The position numbers and the translations under genes are program-made. This document shows positions 1 to 8,839 of a DNA stretch of 64,000 bases, piece by piece. The notes under the pieces are model-generated. The model did no database searches, had not been told where the DNA came from, and saw nothing but the letters and a program-made list of their open reading frames with translations. The first letter of the stretch is position 1. The number at the start of each line of letters is the position of its first letter. This DNA comes from JAKZVK01 sp965248255 (GTDB lineage: Bacteria; Acidobacteriota; Terriglobia; Bryobacterales; UBA6623). The stretch lies in NCBI GenBank assembly GCA_965248255.1, contig CBDFIW010000003.1:1736001-1800000 (forward strand), written 5' to 3'.

Positions 1-75
1 GCGAACCCCCGGGGGCCCGAATCCTTCGAAGACGCTCAATCTCGCACCGCGATGGTTCCTGCTACATTGTGACGA

Positions 76-618
76 TTGCCGACACCCAGCTCACCGAGGA
101 TCCTTGACGTTGGATGCGGCCGCAACAAGCAGCCGGGTGCCATTGGAATCGACCACAACCGCGATACCGACGCGGACGTGATCTGCGATATCGACTGCGG
201 CCGATTGCCCTTTCACGACGACGTCTTCGACGAAGTCCGGCTGATTCACGTGGTCGAGCATGTCGCCGATGTGATCGCGACGGTGGACGAGGTGCACCGT
301 ATCAGCCGGGCCGGCGGCCAAGTCGTTATCGAGACGCCTCACTACACCGACTTCAGCTCATTCTGCGACCCGACCCATCGATGGCACCTGAACTCGTACT
401 CCTTCCGTAACTTCACCGAAGACCGCGACTATAGCTACTACGGCCGGCAAAGGCTGGGCGAGCGCCGTGTTCAAGTGAAGCTACTAAGGCTGTGGAAACT
501 GTTGGGCTTTCAACTCGCCATCAACTACTCGTCCGCGTTCCGCAAGTTTTGGGAGTACTACCTCTGCTTCGTGATCCGCGGCAAAGCGGTCGTATTTGAG
601 TTCGAAGTGCTGAAGTGA
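76..618 (+). CDS. class I SAM-dependent methyltransferase
   Basis: A 180-residue cytoplasmic protein. Near the N-terminus it has ILDVGCGRNKQPGAIGID, the glycine-rich SAM-binding motif I with an acidic residue closing strand 2, and further on LPFHDDVFDEVRLIHVVEH, typical of the Methyltransf_11 fold. It would transfer a methyl group from S-adenosylmethionine; the acceptor cannot be told from the sequence. The start is TTG at 76, the first possible start after an in-frame TGA at 70-72, so it cannot extend further upstream. Related proteins occur in polysaccharide or lipid modification clusters, but here the neighbour is an unrelated gene remnant, so the context gives no substrate. No membrane segment is seen. 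Confidence 0.8.
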   Translation: MPTPSSPRILDVGCGRNKQPGAIGIDHNRDTDADVICDIDCGRLPFHDDVFDEVRLIHVVEHVADVIATVDEVHRISRAGGQVVIETPHYTDFSSFCDPTHRWHLNSYSFRNFTEDRDYSYYGRQRLGERRVQVKLLRLWKLLGFQLAINYSSAFRKFWEYYLCFVIRGKAVVFEFEVLK

Positions 619-1020
619 AGACGGGCGCCACTTGCGTCCGTCCATGTCCGAGGTGGCCCCTGCCGCTCGTCAAGCCTCTTGGTATTCCCGACAGCAGGTC
701 TGGAAGCAGAGATTGTGCCACCACTCGATGAGAGGGGCCGCGCACCGGAATCCGCGTATGCAGGCGAAGGCTCCGGGCACACGATCGTCGCTCGGGAGGC
801 CCAGCGTGGCAGAAAGAATGAAAAAGAAGAGGCTTCCAGTGGTGATGATGAGTGACTCGGCAAGCAGTTGCCGAAGCCCGATGGGCCGGCTGATCCGAAT
901 GGTTGTTGGGAATCTTGGTTTCACTCGCCGGTGCTCATTTCAGGGAGAAAATTTCGATCGATCAAAGTTCTTGCCCAAACCTGCCTACCGTGAAAACCAC
1001 CCGTCCTCCGCTACGAAGCT
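619..1020. other. intergenic region, no gene recognised
   Basis: About 400 bases between the methyltransferase and the convergent PD40 remnant. Open frames exist on both strands (one on the minus strand, 670-924, has a hydrophobic stretch), but none has a recognisable domain or a convincing ribosome binding site. It may hold decayed sequence. Confidence 0.4.
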
Positions 1021-1685
1021 CTAACGCTCCGAGAGAATTCCTTCAAGCGCCCAGATTTCATACTTGCTGGTTCCCGCGCTATAGGCGACCTGCTTGCCAT
1101 TCGGATGAAGACTCAGGCCGTAGAGGTTGGTTGGGTCCACGCTCTTGGCGGAGAGTTCAGTCTTTCGTGGTTCATCGCCGTCAGAAGAAATGGTCCACAG
1201 CGTGCTTACCTCGTCGTCTTCGTTTGTCTTCCAGAACAAAACGTGCCCTCCATCGGGCGTCCAGGCTGTGCTGCCGGCGATCTTCTCGGGCAACTTGGCG
1301 CTGACGAGTTCGCGAGTCCTGCCGCTGCTGGTATCCCCAATTACGAGTTTCGAGAAGCTTTCTTTGGGAGTCCATACGGTCAGCGCAAATCGTTTGCGGT
1401 CCCAAGCAAAAGAGAGGCCACCGCTCTCATCAACGAGCTTTGACTCTTCCCGGGAATCCAAGTCCAAAGACCACATCCCGTCCTGACGGGGGAATGCGAT
1501 GGATCGGCCGTTTGGTCTGAAGATGAGGTGATGGAAGGACCACACTTCGCCTTTCCAAACCCGATGGACCTTCTCCGTTGCGATGTCAAACAGGAAGAAG
1601 CCTCCCCCCTTTGCATTGTTCGCCGGGAAGACCAGCCGCTTGCTATCCGGGGACCAGGCGGGCCGGCCCATGCGAACCAAGCCTA
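1021..1685 (-). pseudogene. PD40/TolB-like beta-propeller gene, 5' end lost at an IS630 element
   Basis: The reading frame carries propeller blades of the PD40 type: GRPAWSPDSKRLVFPAN, HLIFRPNGRSIAFPRQDG, STAWTPDGGHVLFWK and YGLSLHPNGKQVAYSAG. Such blades usually form the C-terminal half of Acidobacteriota proteins with an N-terminal winged helix or protein-kinase domain. The frame begins in mid-blade at the IS left end (1685/1686), and the first residues of the longest open frame come from the element itself. On the far side of the element lies the 3' end of a different gene, so the missing 5' part is not in this window. The fragment is probably not expressed as a functional protein. Confidence 0.75.
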
Positions 1686-2779
1686 TTGAATCCCGCAAAT
1701 TATTATGACACTTTTTGACAGTGTGGAGCATCTATATATGTATGGGCAACCCCAAAGGTGTGAAGCGGGATTTCAAGGCGCTGGAGAAGCGCCGTTTCGA
1801 AGCGATGCGGCTGCTCCACCAAGGCCACAATCAGTCCGAGACGGCGAGACGGCTGAACGTCGCTCGCCAAACCGTCAGTGAGTGGCGGCGGCAATACCGC
1901 GAGCAGGGTGCGGCCGGACTCCGCCAGGCCGGGCGCGCCGGACGCAAGCCGCTCCTCGATGCCGCACAACGCGAACGCCTGACGTCGCTGCTGCTGGAAG
2001 GCCCGGAAGCCCACGGCTTCCCAACGCCCCTGTGGAGCTGTCCGCGGGTGGCTCGGCTGACCGGAGACGAGTTCGGGGTCGCATACCACGCAGGCCACGC
2101 CTGGAAGATCCTGCGAGCGCTCGACTGGAGCCCGCAACGCCCGGCCGGAAAGGCGCGCGAGCGCAACGAAGAGCGGATCCGCACCTGGAAGCGCAAGACC
2201 TGGAAGCGCATTAAAAAAAAGCCCAAAACGAAGGCCGTACGCTCGTCTTCATCGACGAAAGCGGATTGAGTCAGAAGCCGCATCGCTGCCGCACCTGGGC
2301 GCCACGTGGCCAAACACCGGTGCTGCAGTTTAACTTCAACTGGGAGAAGCTTTCCGTCTCGGCGGGGCTGACGCTGCGTAACTTCTACTTCCGGCTCTAT
2401 CCCGGTGCGATCGGCAAAGAGCAAGTGACCGACTTTCTCAAGGCGTTGGTACGTCATATCGATCGCCCGCTGCTGATCGTCTGGGATCGGCTGCCGGCGC
2501 ACCGTAGCCGCCTGGTGCAAGAGTTCATCGAACTCTCCGAAGGCCACATCGCAACCGAGTACTTGCCACCCTATGCGCCGGAGTTGAATCCGGTGGAATA
2601 CATCTGGGCTTACTGGAAGCAGCACGAGTTGCCGAACGTCTGTCCGAAAGACTACGGCGAGCTGAACGAGCGGGCCCGCAAGGCACTCCGCCGCATGTAC
2701 CGCAAACCGCGTTTGATCACGGCCTTCTGGAAACAGTCTTCTCTTTGTTTTGACTGACTCTATATTATGCGGGAGTCAA
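1686..2779 (+). mobile_element. IS630-family insertion sequence, copy 1 (1094 bp)
   Basis: The element is bounded by imperfect inverted repeats: TTGAATCCCGCA at the left end and the complement of TGCGGGAGTCAA at the right end. Both ends are flanked by the dinucleotide TA (1684-1685 and 2780-2781). The base outside is C on the left and G on the right, so the original target was CTAG, the preferred site of IS630. An almost identical copy of the same length lies at 46145-47238; I saw two differences, one near 1712 and one giving Thr instead of Ile in the transposase. The near-identity points to recent movement. Confidence 0.92.
1742..2757 (+). CDS. IS630-family transposase made by -1 frameshifting (two frames)
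   Basis: Frame A (from ATG 1742; a TTG at 1715 is also possible) has helix-turn-helix segments, QSETARRLNVARQTVSEWRRQ, and runs to a stop at 2269. Frame B ends at 2757 and carries the DDE domain: FIDESG with the first Asp, then LLIVWDRLPAHRS and YAPELNPVEYIWAYWK with the later acidic residues. The FIDESG segment lies upstream of any good start in frame B, so it must be reached from frame A. At 2213-2220 there is A8 followed by G (slippery A AAA AAG in frame A). A -1 shift there gives KKAQNEGRTLVFIDESG, as in one-piece relatives. Both copies have the same A8 run, so it is probably programmed or due to transcriptional slippage. Confidence 0.85.
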
Positions 2780-2783
2780 TAGG

Positions 2784-5377
2784 TCACGGAGCCGTGACCG
2801 TGGTGGTGATCGTGACCATTACCGGGGCGGCGTTAGAGGCGTCGGCGCTGACGGTGTTGGGTACGTCGGTGGCGATCACAAGGTCGTCCGCGGCCGCCGA
2901 GGCCACCGGGAGGCCGGCGACAAACAGGTCCGAGGTCGCGTTCGGGAAGGTGCCCGCCAGCGGCGTCAACGGGAGTAGCAGATCGACCGCGAAGGTGCAG
3001 TCACCGCCCGGCAGTAGATTGCCGCCAGTAAACGTGAGTGTCGAGGTGCCGGCAATCGAGGAGCCCGTCGCCCCACAGGGGTCGGTCGGCAAGCTGGTAG
3101 CGGTGAGGCCCGCCAGAGTGGCGGTGAGGTCGTCGGCAAACTCAAGGTCCGATACCCCCGCGGAGGCGTCCAGATTCTGGATGGTGAAGGTCAGCATCAC
3201 AGTACCGCCGGCTTGGGCGGTGCCGCCCGGTGGGACGGGGACGCTGAACACCTTGCTGAACGTTATCGTCTGGATGAACAGGTCGTCGCTCGCGGCGGCT
3301 CCCACCACGGGGAGAGCGCCGACGAGACCGGAGACGCTGCTCGTCGTGTTCGTGGCGGTGGGTCCTGTCGCTCCCATCGGAACGTCGAGAGTGACACTGA
3401 ACGTGCACATTGCGCTCGAAGTCAGCATGCCGCCCGCAAGGGTGAGCTCGCCGGTCATGAAAGTCAGCGTGGAGCCGGGGCCGCAGAAACCGTCCATCGG
3501 CAGGCCGCCCGCGGCCGGGGCGAGGCCCGCGAGGGCAGCTTCAAGGTCGTCGGTGAACGCAATGTCGGTGATCGTGCCGCTGTCGAGGTTGGCGATCATG
3601 AACTCCAGCGTCACGGTGCCGCCGGGGGCGACTGGGTCGTCGGTAAAGGACTTCGTGAGTGACAGCAGGTCGGAAGAGACGATGAGATCGTCCGTCGCCG
3701 GGTCAGGGAAGACCAGAGTCCCCCCGAGGAACGTGAAGCTACCTGTTGTCGCATTGATGTAGGTGTCGGACGCGGTCCCCAGCGGCACGTCGAGGGTGAC
3801 GCTGAAGGTGCACGGCGGATCGCCCGCCAGGAGGTCGCCGCCGGTGAAAGTAAGGACCGTGGTGCCGGTAATCTGAGAGCCTGAACCGCAGACGTCCGTC
3901 AAGGTCCCGCTGGTCGATGCAAGGTCTGGGAGCGCAGGGGACAGCATGAACCCAGATAGTCCCAGATTGTCGGTGAAGAAGATGCCGGTGGCGTCGTCGG
4001 GGCTTTGGTTATCGATCGTGAACTCGAGGGTTACCGTGCCGCCCGGGATGACCGGATCGTCGGTAAACGATTTCGTCAAGCTTAGACCCGTGATTTCGAG
4101 ATCGTCGGAGGCGGGGTTCTCCGTTCCCGTAACGCCCAGCACCGTGGCCACGACGCCGCTGGTGGTGTTGGTGTGCGGCCCGGCGGTCGCGGCGGCCGGC
4201 ACGTCGAGCGTCACGCTGAAAGTGCAGACGTCCCCGGGCATCAGGGTGGCGCCGGCGAACGTCAGCAAGGTATCGCCGGCCGGAAGGTTGTCCGTGAAGG
4301 CCAGGAAGAGTACGAACGACCCGTTGAGGCTGTTGTCGATCGTGAACGTCAGCGTGCTTCTACCACCCAGCGGCACGCTGGACGGCGCAAAGCTTTTGGA
4401 GAACCCGGGCAAAGTGGCGCTGACGGTCAGGTCCGCCGGAGCAGTGGTCGGGGGGTCTCCTCCGAGTTCCGCGAAGGCGAGGGAAATGGACGGGTTTGTG
4501 TGCACGCCCGCCGTGCCGGCGGTCACGTCAACGGTGACGGTGCACGTCTCGCCGGTTCCCAGCTCGCCATCGCTAAAGGCGATCGTGCCGCCCCCGGCTG
4601 GAGCGGTAACTACGCCGTCGCGACAGGTTGTGGAGGCGTTTGCCGGCGTGGCGACGTCCACATCGCCCGGCACCGTAGGCAGAATATCGGTGAAGGCGAG
4701 GTCGGTAAGGGGAGTCGTCGGGTCGTTGTTGGTGATGCTGAACGTAAGCGTCGAAACCGAGCCGGGACCGATCGTGGCCGGCGCGAACGATTTTCGAACG
4801 TCGGCGGGACGATGACGACGGTCAAAGTGTCAGTGGCCGGGCCGCTATTGCCGGAGCTGGAGGTCAGATCTCCCGAAGTGTTGACAAGCACACCAAAGCC
4901 GCTGGTCGTCACGTCAACCTGAACTGTGCAGGACGCGCCGGCCGACACCGAGCCACCGCTGTAGGAGATCACGCTGCTGCCGCTCGTAGCAGTGAGCGTC
5001 CCACCGGTGCAGGTCGTTGTGGCGTTCGACGGGCTGGCGATGGTCACGCCGGCGGGCAAATTGTCGGTGAAGGCAAGACTCGCAGCAGCAAGCGCAGAGG
5101 CGCTGTTGTCGATGGTGAACGTGAGTGTCGAAACACCTCCCGGACCAATGGTGTCTGGAGCGAAAGACTTAGCGAACACTGGCGCAGGTTCCGCTCCTTT
5201 TTGGACAGCCGGCGTTTGGGCCCCTGTCACGAACGCCACAAGGACGCCAACCAACAGGAAGCCGATGCTGAGTCGGCGAAGGCCCGTGTTCGCGATTCTC
5301 CGCACTGGATGACACTCTGGGCGCCCTTTGCGTTCGGTGGAGAATCGTTGTTTCATTACTGTTCTCCGTATCCTCAT
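2784..5377 (-). pseudogene. secreted DUF11-like repeat protein, broken by a one-base frameshift
   Basis: Starts at ATG 5377, which overlaps the stop of the upstream gene as ATGA, or at ATG 5356, which has GGAGA in front of it. A signal peptide (LSIGFLLVGVLVAFVTGAQ) is followed by about seven repeats of about 120 residues, each with motifs like FAKSFAPDTIGPGGVSTLTF, FTDNLPAG and CTFSVTLDVP. These Ig-like DUF11 repeats are found in large surface or secreted proteins. Near 4791-4799 the frame changes: TVVIVPPTFEN runs into a wrong frame while KSFAPATIGPGSVSTLTF continues one frame earlier. The total length is one base short of a whole number of codons, which fits a single deletion. The stop at 2784-2786 lies two bases from the IS630 target and seems original. 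Confidence 0.75.
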
Positions 5378-6015
5378 GGCGCGATCATCACGGCTATCGT
5401 GAACGCTTGCATCCCGCCGGGCGCAATGGTCGGGGTCGTACAGGTAACCGTCTGCCCCACCGCCGAGCAATTCGGCCCGGACGAACCGGGTACGAAAATG
5501 AGCCGCGGGTCGAGTACGTCAGTGACGACAACGTCGTTGGCGCTCGAGAGGCCGGTCGCCGTGACGGTGACGAGGTAGGCATCCAGCGTGCCGGCCAGGA
5601 ACGGGCCCACGGCCGCCTTGCTCACCCCCAGCGTCACGTCGAACGCGAGGGGGTTGTTCGTCTGGGCAGTATTGTTGGCCGCGTTGGGGTCGGTCTGGTC
5701 GCCGGTCACCGTCGCGCTGTTGACGATGTTGACCGTCGCTGCCGAGCTGACGTCAAAGGTGACCGTGCAGTGGCCGTCGCGCCGTCGGCGAGGACTCCCA
5801 CGTTCCACGTGAACATGCTCCCGGAGGGAGTGGATCCGCAGGTGTTGCCTGAGTGAGTCAGGTCGGCTGGGAAAGTATCGGTGACGGTCACGCCGGTAGC
5901 GTTACTGGGGCCGTTGTTTGTGGCCGTCAAGGTGTAGGTGATACTACTGCCGGGTACGACGGAGGTAGCCGCAGGGGTCTTCGCGATGCTGAGATCGGCC
6001 CGCCGCTCGCGGGGT
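5374..6015 (-). pseudogene. DUF11 repeat protein fragment, 5' truncated at an IS3 element and frameshifted
   Basis: The minus-strand frame below 6015 encodes ADLSIAKTPAATSVVPGSS and then TYTLTATNNGPSNATGVTV, the start of a classic DUF11 domain, followed by a second domain with NPLAFDVTLGVSKAAVGPF and VVVTDVLDPRLIFVPGSSG. It ends with FTIAVMIAP and a TGA at 5374-5376. Around 5766-5775 the first half (LADGATA) and second half (CTVTFDVSSAATVNIVNSA) are in different frames, fitting one lost base. Upstream the frame runs directly into IS3-type sequence near 6015, so signal peptide and N-terminus are missing. Its stop overlaps a possible start of the next DUF11 gene (ATGA), so the two were probably one transcription unit. 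Confidence 0.7.
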
Positions 6016-6084
6016 TGGAATGGACCCGAAAAGCGAGACCAGTAGAGAAGGGACAATGAACCAGGGAACGGTAAGGAGGTTCGA

Positions 6085-6470
6085 TTGTCTCGAAGACGAT
6101 TCACGAAGGAGTTCAAGCTGGCGGCCGTCCGGCGGCTCGAAGCCGGCGAGTCCGGCTCGGCCCTCGCGCGCGAGCTGGAGGTGAAGCGCGAAAAGCTCTA
6201 CGACTGGCTGGCACAAGTCGAGCGCTACGGCGTCGAGGAAGCCTTTCCCGGCGCGGGGCGCGTCCCGGCGGCAGCGCCCGTGTCGAGCCCGGCCACGAAG
6301 CCCAGGCCCGCCTCGCGGAGCTGGAACGCAAAGTCGGCCGCCAGGCCATGGAGATTGATTTTTTGTCCGCAGCCTTGCGGCGTGTCGAGGATCTGCGCCG
6401 GCCGAGCATCGTCAGTGGAACCGGCGCGTCGCTGAGGAAGTACGGGCCGCAAGGCGGCAAGGCAACATGA
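6085..6470 (+). pseudogene. IS3 orfA transposase subunit with a one-base frameshift
   Basis: Starts at TTG 6085 after a strong ribosome binding site (AAGGAGG at 6074-6080). The N-terminus, FTKEFKLAAVRRLEAGESG, is the usual HTH of IS3 orfA. After residue 58 or so the correct sequence (HEAQARLAELERKVGRQAME then IDFLSAALRRVEDLRR, the leucine zipper region) continues in another frame. The break lies near the G run at 6255-6258; one additional G there restores a single frame of 129 codons ending at TGA 6468-6470, overlapping the orfB ATG as ATGA, the usual IS3 arrangement. As it stands the element probably cannot make a full OrfAB transposase. Confidence 0.75.
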
Positions 6471-7297
6471 GCACGCTGAGCACGCGCGATTTGTGCCGCT
6501 TGAGCGGACTGGCGCGAGCCAGCCTCTACCGCCAGGCCAAACCCGACAGCGAGCAGGTCGGGGAACTGCGGCAGGCCATTGTCCACGCCGCCTTGGACCA
6601 TCCGGCCTACGGCACCCGGCGGACGACCCAACAGCTGCGCCGTCAAAAGCTGCTGGTCAATCGCAAGCGCGTGCAACGGGTGATGCGCGAAGAGAAGCTC
6701 TTGCGGCGACGTCGCCGCACCGTTCCGCGAACGACCGATTCGAAGCACTCGCTGCGGCGTTATGAAAACCTGACGCGCGATTTCCAACCCACGGGTCCCA
6801 ACAAACTGTGGGGCTCCGATCTCAGCTACGTACGATTGGGAAACCACTTCGTCTATGTGGCGGTGGTGTTGGACGTGTATTCGCGGCGCGTGGTGGGCTG
6901 GGCCGTGGGTCCGAACCTGAAAACCGAATTGCCGCTGGCGGCGCTGCAACAAGCGTTGAGCAGCCGGCGTCCGGCGCCGGGCTGGATTCATCATTCCGAT
7001 CAAGGTTCGCAGTACGCCGCGGAAGCTTATGTAGCCACCCTGCGGCAAGCGGGCGCGAGGATATCGATGAGCCGCAAGGGCTGCCCGCAGGACAACGCGT
7101 ACGTGGAAAGCTTTTTCAAGACTTTGAAAAGCGAGGAAGTCGACTGCAGCGAGTATGAAAGTTTGGCCCAGGCGCAGGCCGAGATCGGCGCTTATATTGA
7201 GCGGGAATACAATCGTACGCGATTGCATTCGGCGCTGGGCTATCGGCCGCCGCAAGAGTATGAGCGGCTGTGGGAAGAGGCGGCTAGCGCCGCCTGA
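6467..7297 (+). CDS. IS3 orfB transposase, DDE integrase core
   Basis: A 276-residue protein of normal length. It has the HTH_21 region (HPAYGTRRTTQQLRRQK), then the rve integrase core with the catalytic triad: LWGSDLSYVRLG (Asp), WIHHSDQGSQYA (Asp) and NAYVESFFKTLKSEE (Glu), followed by NRTRLHSALGYRPPQEYE. It cuts and joins DNA ends of the element as a fusion with OrfA made by frameshifting. The coding region is intact although its partner orfA is broken. Confidence 0.9.
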   Translation: MSTLSTRDLCRLSGLARASLYRQAKPDSEQVGELRQAIVHAALDHPAYGTRRTTQQLRRQKLLVNRKRVQRVMREEKLLRRRRRTVPRTTDSKHSLRRYENLTRDFQPTGPNKLWGSDLSYVRLGNHFVYVAVVLDVYSRRVVGWAVGPNLKTELPLAALQQALSSRRPAPGWIHHSDQGSQYAAEAYVATLRQAGARISMSRKGCPQDNAYVESFFKTLKSEEVDCSEYESLAQAQAEIGAYIEREYNRTRLHSALGYRPPQEYERLWEEAASAA

Positions 7298-7300
7298 GTT

Positions 7301-7576
7301 TTCTTAAGGCATGAGCAGATCTATCGATCCGATGGCGCAGCACAAGGCGGGATGCGGCCTCAGTAGGCGAGCACCCCGCCCTCATCGTTGCGATGAGTCT
7401 GCGGCCGGGTATTCCTTGGTGGGTTGCTCTCCAGCAGAGCCCGCCTCCGCTTCCCCGGATGAGTTGATCATGCCCCCATTGGGCTGGATTGGCTATCCTT
7501 TTTCAGTCAACCGCGACCCGTCCCTACTTTCTTGGCCTCGCCACAGGGGCCCACTCCAGTCCGCGACGGGGAACCC
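7301..7576. other. intergenic region after the IS3 element
   Basis: No gene, hairpin or IS end was recognised. The DUF11 reading frame interrupted by the IS3 element does not resume here, so sequence has been lost at this junction. Confidence 0.4.
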
Positions 7577-8545
7577 TTAACCCCACATGCGGGTCACAAA
7601 CCAAGTAATCCCCACCACAAACAACAGCACAGCCCCGGCCTGGACCGGCCTCAACTCCGGTGCCCCTGCCTTCAAACGAGCCAACAAGAAGACAAACAGC
7701 ACCAAGACCAGAACCTCACCGACAGCAACACCGCTCAGCACGTACAAGTAGTCCATCTCCGCCTGCCGCAGGAAGCTGCCAAAGTAGAAACCGTGAAACA
7801 CCCCCATCCCGGCAGCCACAACCCAGCGATAGCCGGCATCAGCTAAGACAAGAATCTCGACCGCCAGATACGCGACGGTCAACGCCGCGGCTGCTTCGAC
7901 AAAACGAGCCGGCGGCTGCCAATCCTTGTACGCGACGACAACCGCCGAGACGGCTTCCGCGAAAAGGAACGCCGCGGCGAGGCACAAGAGTTCTTTGCGG
8001 CTGCGGCCCGCCAACACCAGTGCCAACAGAAACAGGATTTGAAAAGGACCGAGCAACACCCGCACGAAACCGGCACCCAGTTGCGAGAAAAACAACTCGC
8101 TCCCCGTGGGCGGTATGAAGCGAATGGTCGATCGGCTGAAGCTGAAGTCAAAGACGGCCTGCTCCGTCACGTCCTCTCGCGTCGCCCGAAGCACATGGAC
8201 GTGGTTCGGCACCGTGACCGCGGCGAACGTACAGTGGACCTCGAGCTGCTCGATCGGTTGCGGAAACTCGAACGTCGCCTCGCAGCGGTAGACGCCCTCG
8301 TCGGCATTGGCCCGGCACGAACCTTCGCGCGACGGCGCTTCCCTGCCCTCCTGAAAAAGACGGAAGTTCTCCAGCAACGAACGCTCCGGTTCCTCCAAGT
8401 GGACGATTTCATACAAGGGCATCCGAAGCTCAAATGACGCACTCTTGCCCTCGATCACGAGCTCGCCGCTGCTCATGCTCATGATGTGGGCACGAGCGGG
8501 AACCAGGATGAACAGGAAAGCTATCGAGGAGAACAAGTAACGCAT
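7577..8545 (-). CDS. HupE/UreJ-like membrane protein with periplasmic domain
   Basis: Starts at ATG 8545 (MRYLFSSIAFLFILVPARAH), which gives a clean signal peptide; the frame is open 13 codons further upstream without a better start. Residues about 20-160 form a soluble, probably periplasmic domain with FRLFQEGREAPS and paired cysteines. The rest has about six hydrophobic helices, including FVRVLLGPFQILFLLALVLA and WVVAAGMGVFHGFYFGSF. This layout matches the HupE/UreJ_2 group, members of which are thought to transport nickel or have unknown roles next to hydrogenases or ureases. No such enzyme is nearby, so the function is open. It stands alone, convergent with the IS3 element. Confidence 0.6.
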   Translation of the reverse strand: MRYLFSSIAFLFILVPARAHIMSMSSGELVIEGKSASFELRMPLYEIVHLEEPERSLLENFRLFQEGREAPSREGSCRANADEGVYRCEATFEFPQPIEQLEVHCTFAAVTVPNHVHVLRATREDVTEQAVFDFSFSRSTIRFIPPTGSELFFSQLGAGFVRVLLGPFQILFLLALVLAGRSRKELLCLAAAFLFAEAVSAVVVAYKDWQPPARFVEAAAALTVAYLAVEILVLADAGYRWVVAAGMGVFHGFYFGSFLRQAEMDYLYVLSGVAVGEVLVLVLFVFLLARLKAGAPELRPVQAGAVLLFVVGITWFVTRMWG

Positions 8546-8633
8546 GGCGAAAGCCGAGCCGGTCTCCCATCTTACCGGTGTCACTCGCTAGCCGAGCCGA
8601 GAGCGTGAGAGGCCGTGAAAAAAACGCTGGAGG

Positions 8634-8657
8634 ATTGTAGGGGCCCGCCCCTACAAT
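8634..8657. repeat. GTAGGGG palindromic repeat (hairpin)
   Basis: A perfect palindrome, ATTGTAGGGGC / GCCCCTACAAT with a two-base centre, lying between divergent genes. It belongs to the family of intergenic GTAGGGG hairpins also found at 11969, 60099, 60427, 61699, 61788 and 61871. Confidence 0.7.
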
Positions 8658-8839
8658 TGCGCCGGCTTCCACGGATGTTGATGGACACCGATTTTTTCAC
8701 AGCCCGTGAAGGAGCGTTGAAAACGGTCGTCGGGCCCGGGTCTCTGGGCGTTCGCAGGCGCTCGCCAAACGATGCTTCTTACCCCAAAGCGTGCCCTGGC
8801 CCCGTGATACGATCCGAGTTAGAAAAACAATACTCCCGA

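Larger units (their letters stand above)
6016..7300 (+). mobile_element. IS3-family insertion sequence, right end not found
   Basis: Two overlapping transposase frames on the plus strand. The left boundary is placed where the DUF11 frame stops making sense; TGGAATGGACCCGAAAAG fits an IS3-type left end. I looked for its inverted complement in the 300 bases after the second frame and did not find it, so the right end is probably deleted or diverged and the boundary at 7300 is only approximate. Confidence 0.6.

Noticed and set aside
670..924. Minus-strand 84-codon frame with a hydrophobic stretch
   Set aside because: No ribosome site or recognisable family, and overlapping frames of similar size exist on the other strand.
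2784..5356. CRISPR-like or DNA tandem repeats in the DUF11 and FG-GAP genes
   Set aside because: The repeats are protein repeats that vary at DNA level and keep codon periodicity; there are no constant repeats with unique spacers anywhere in the window.
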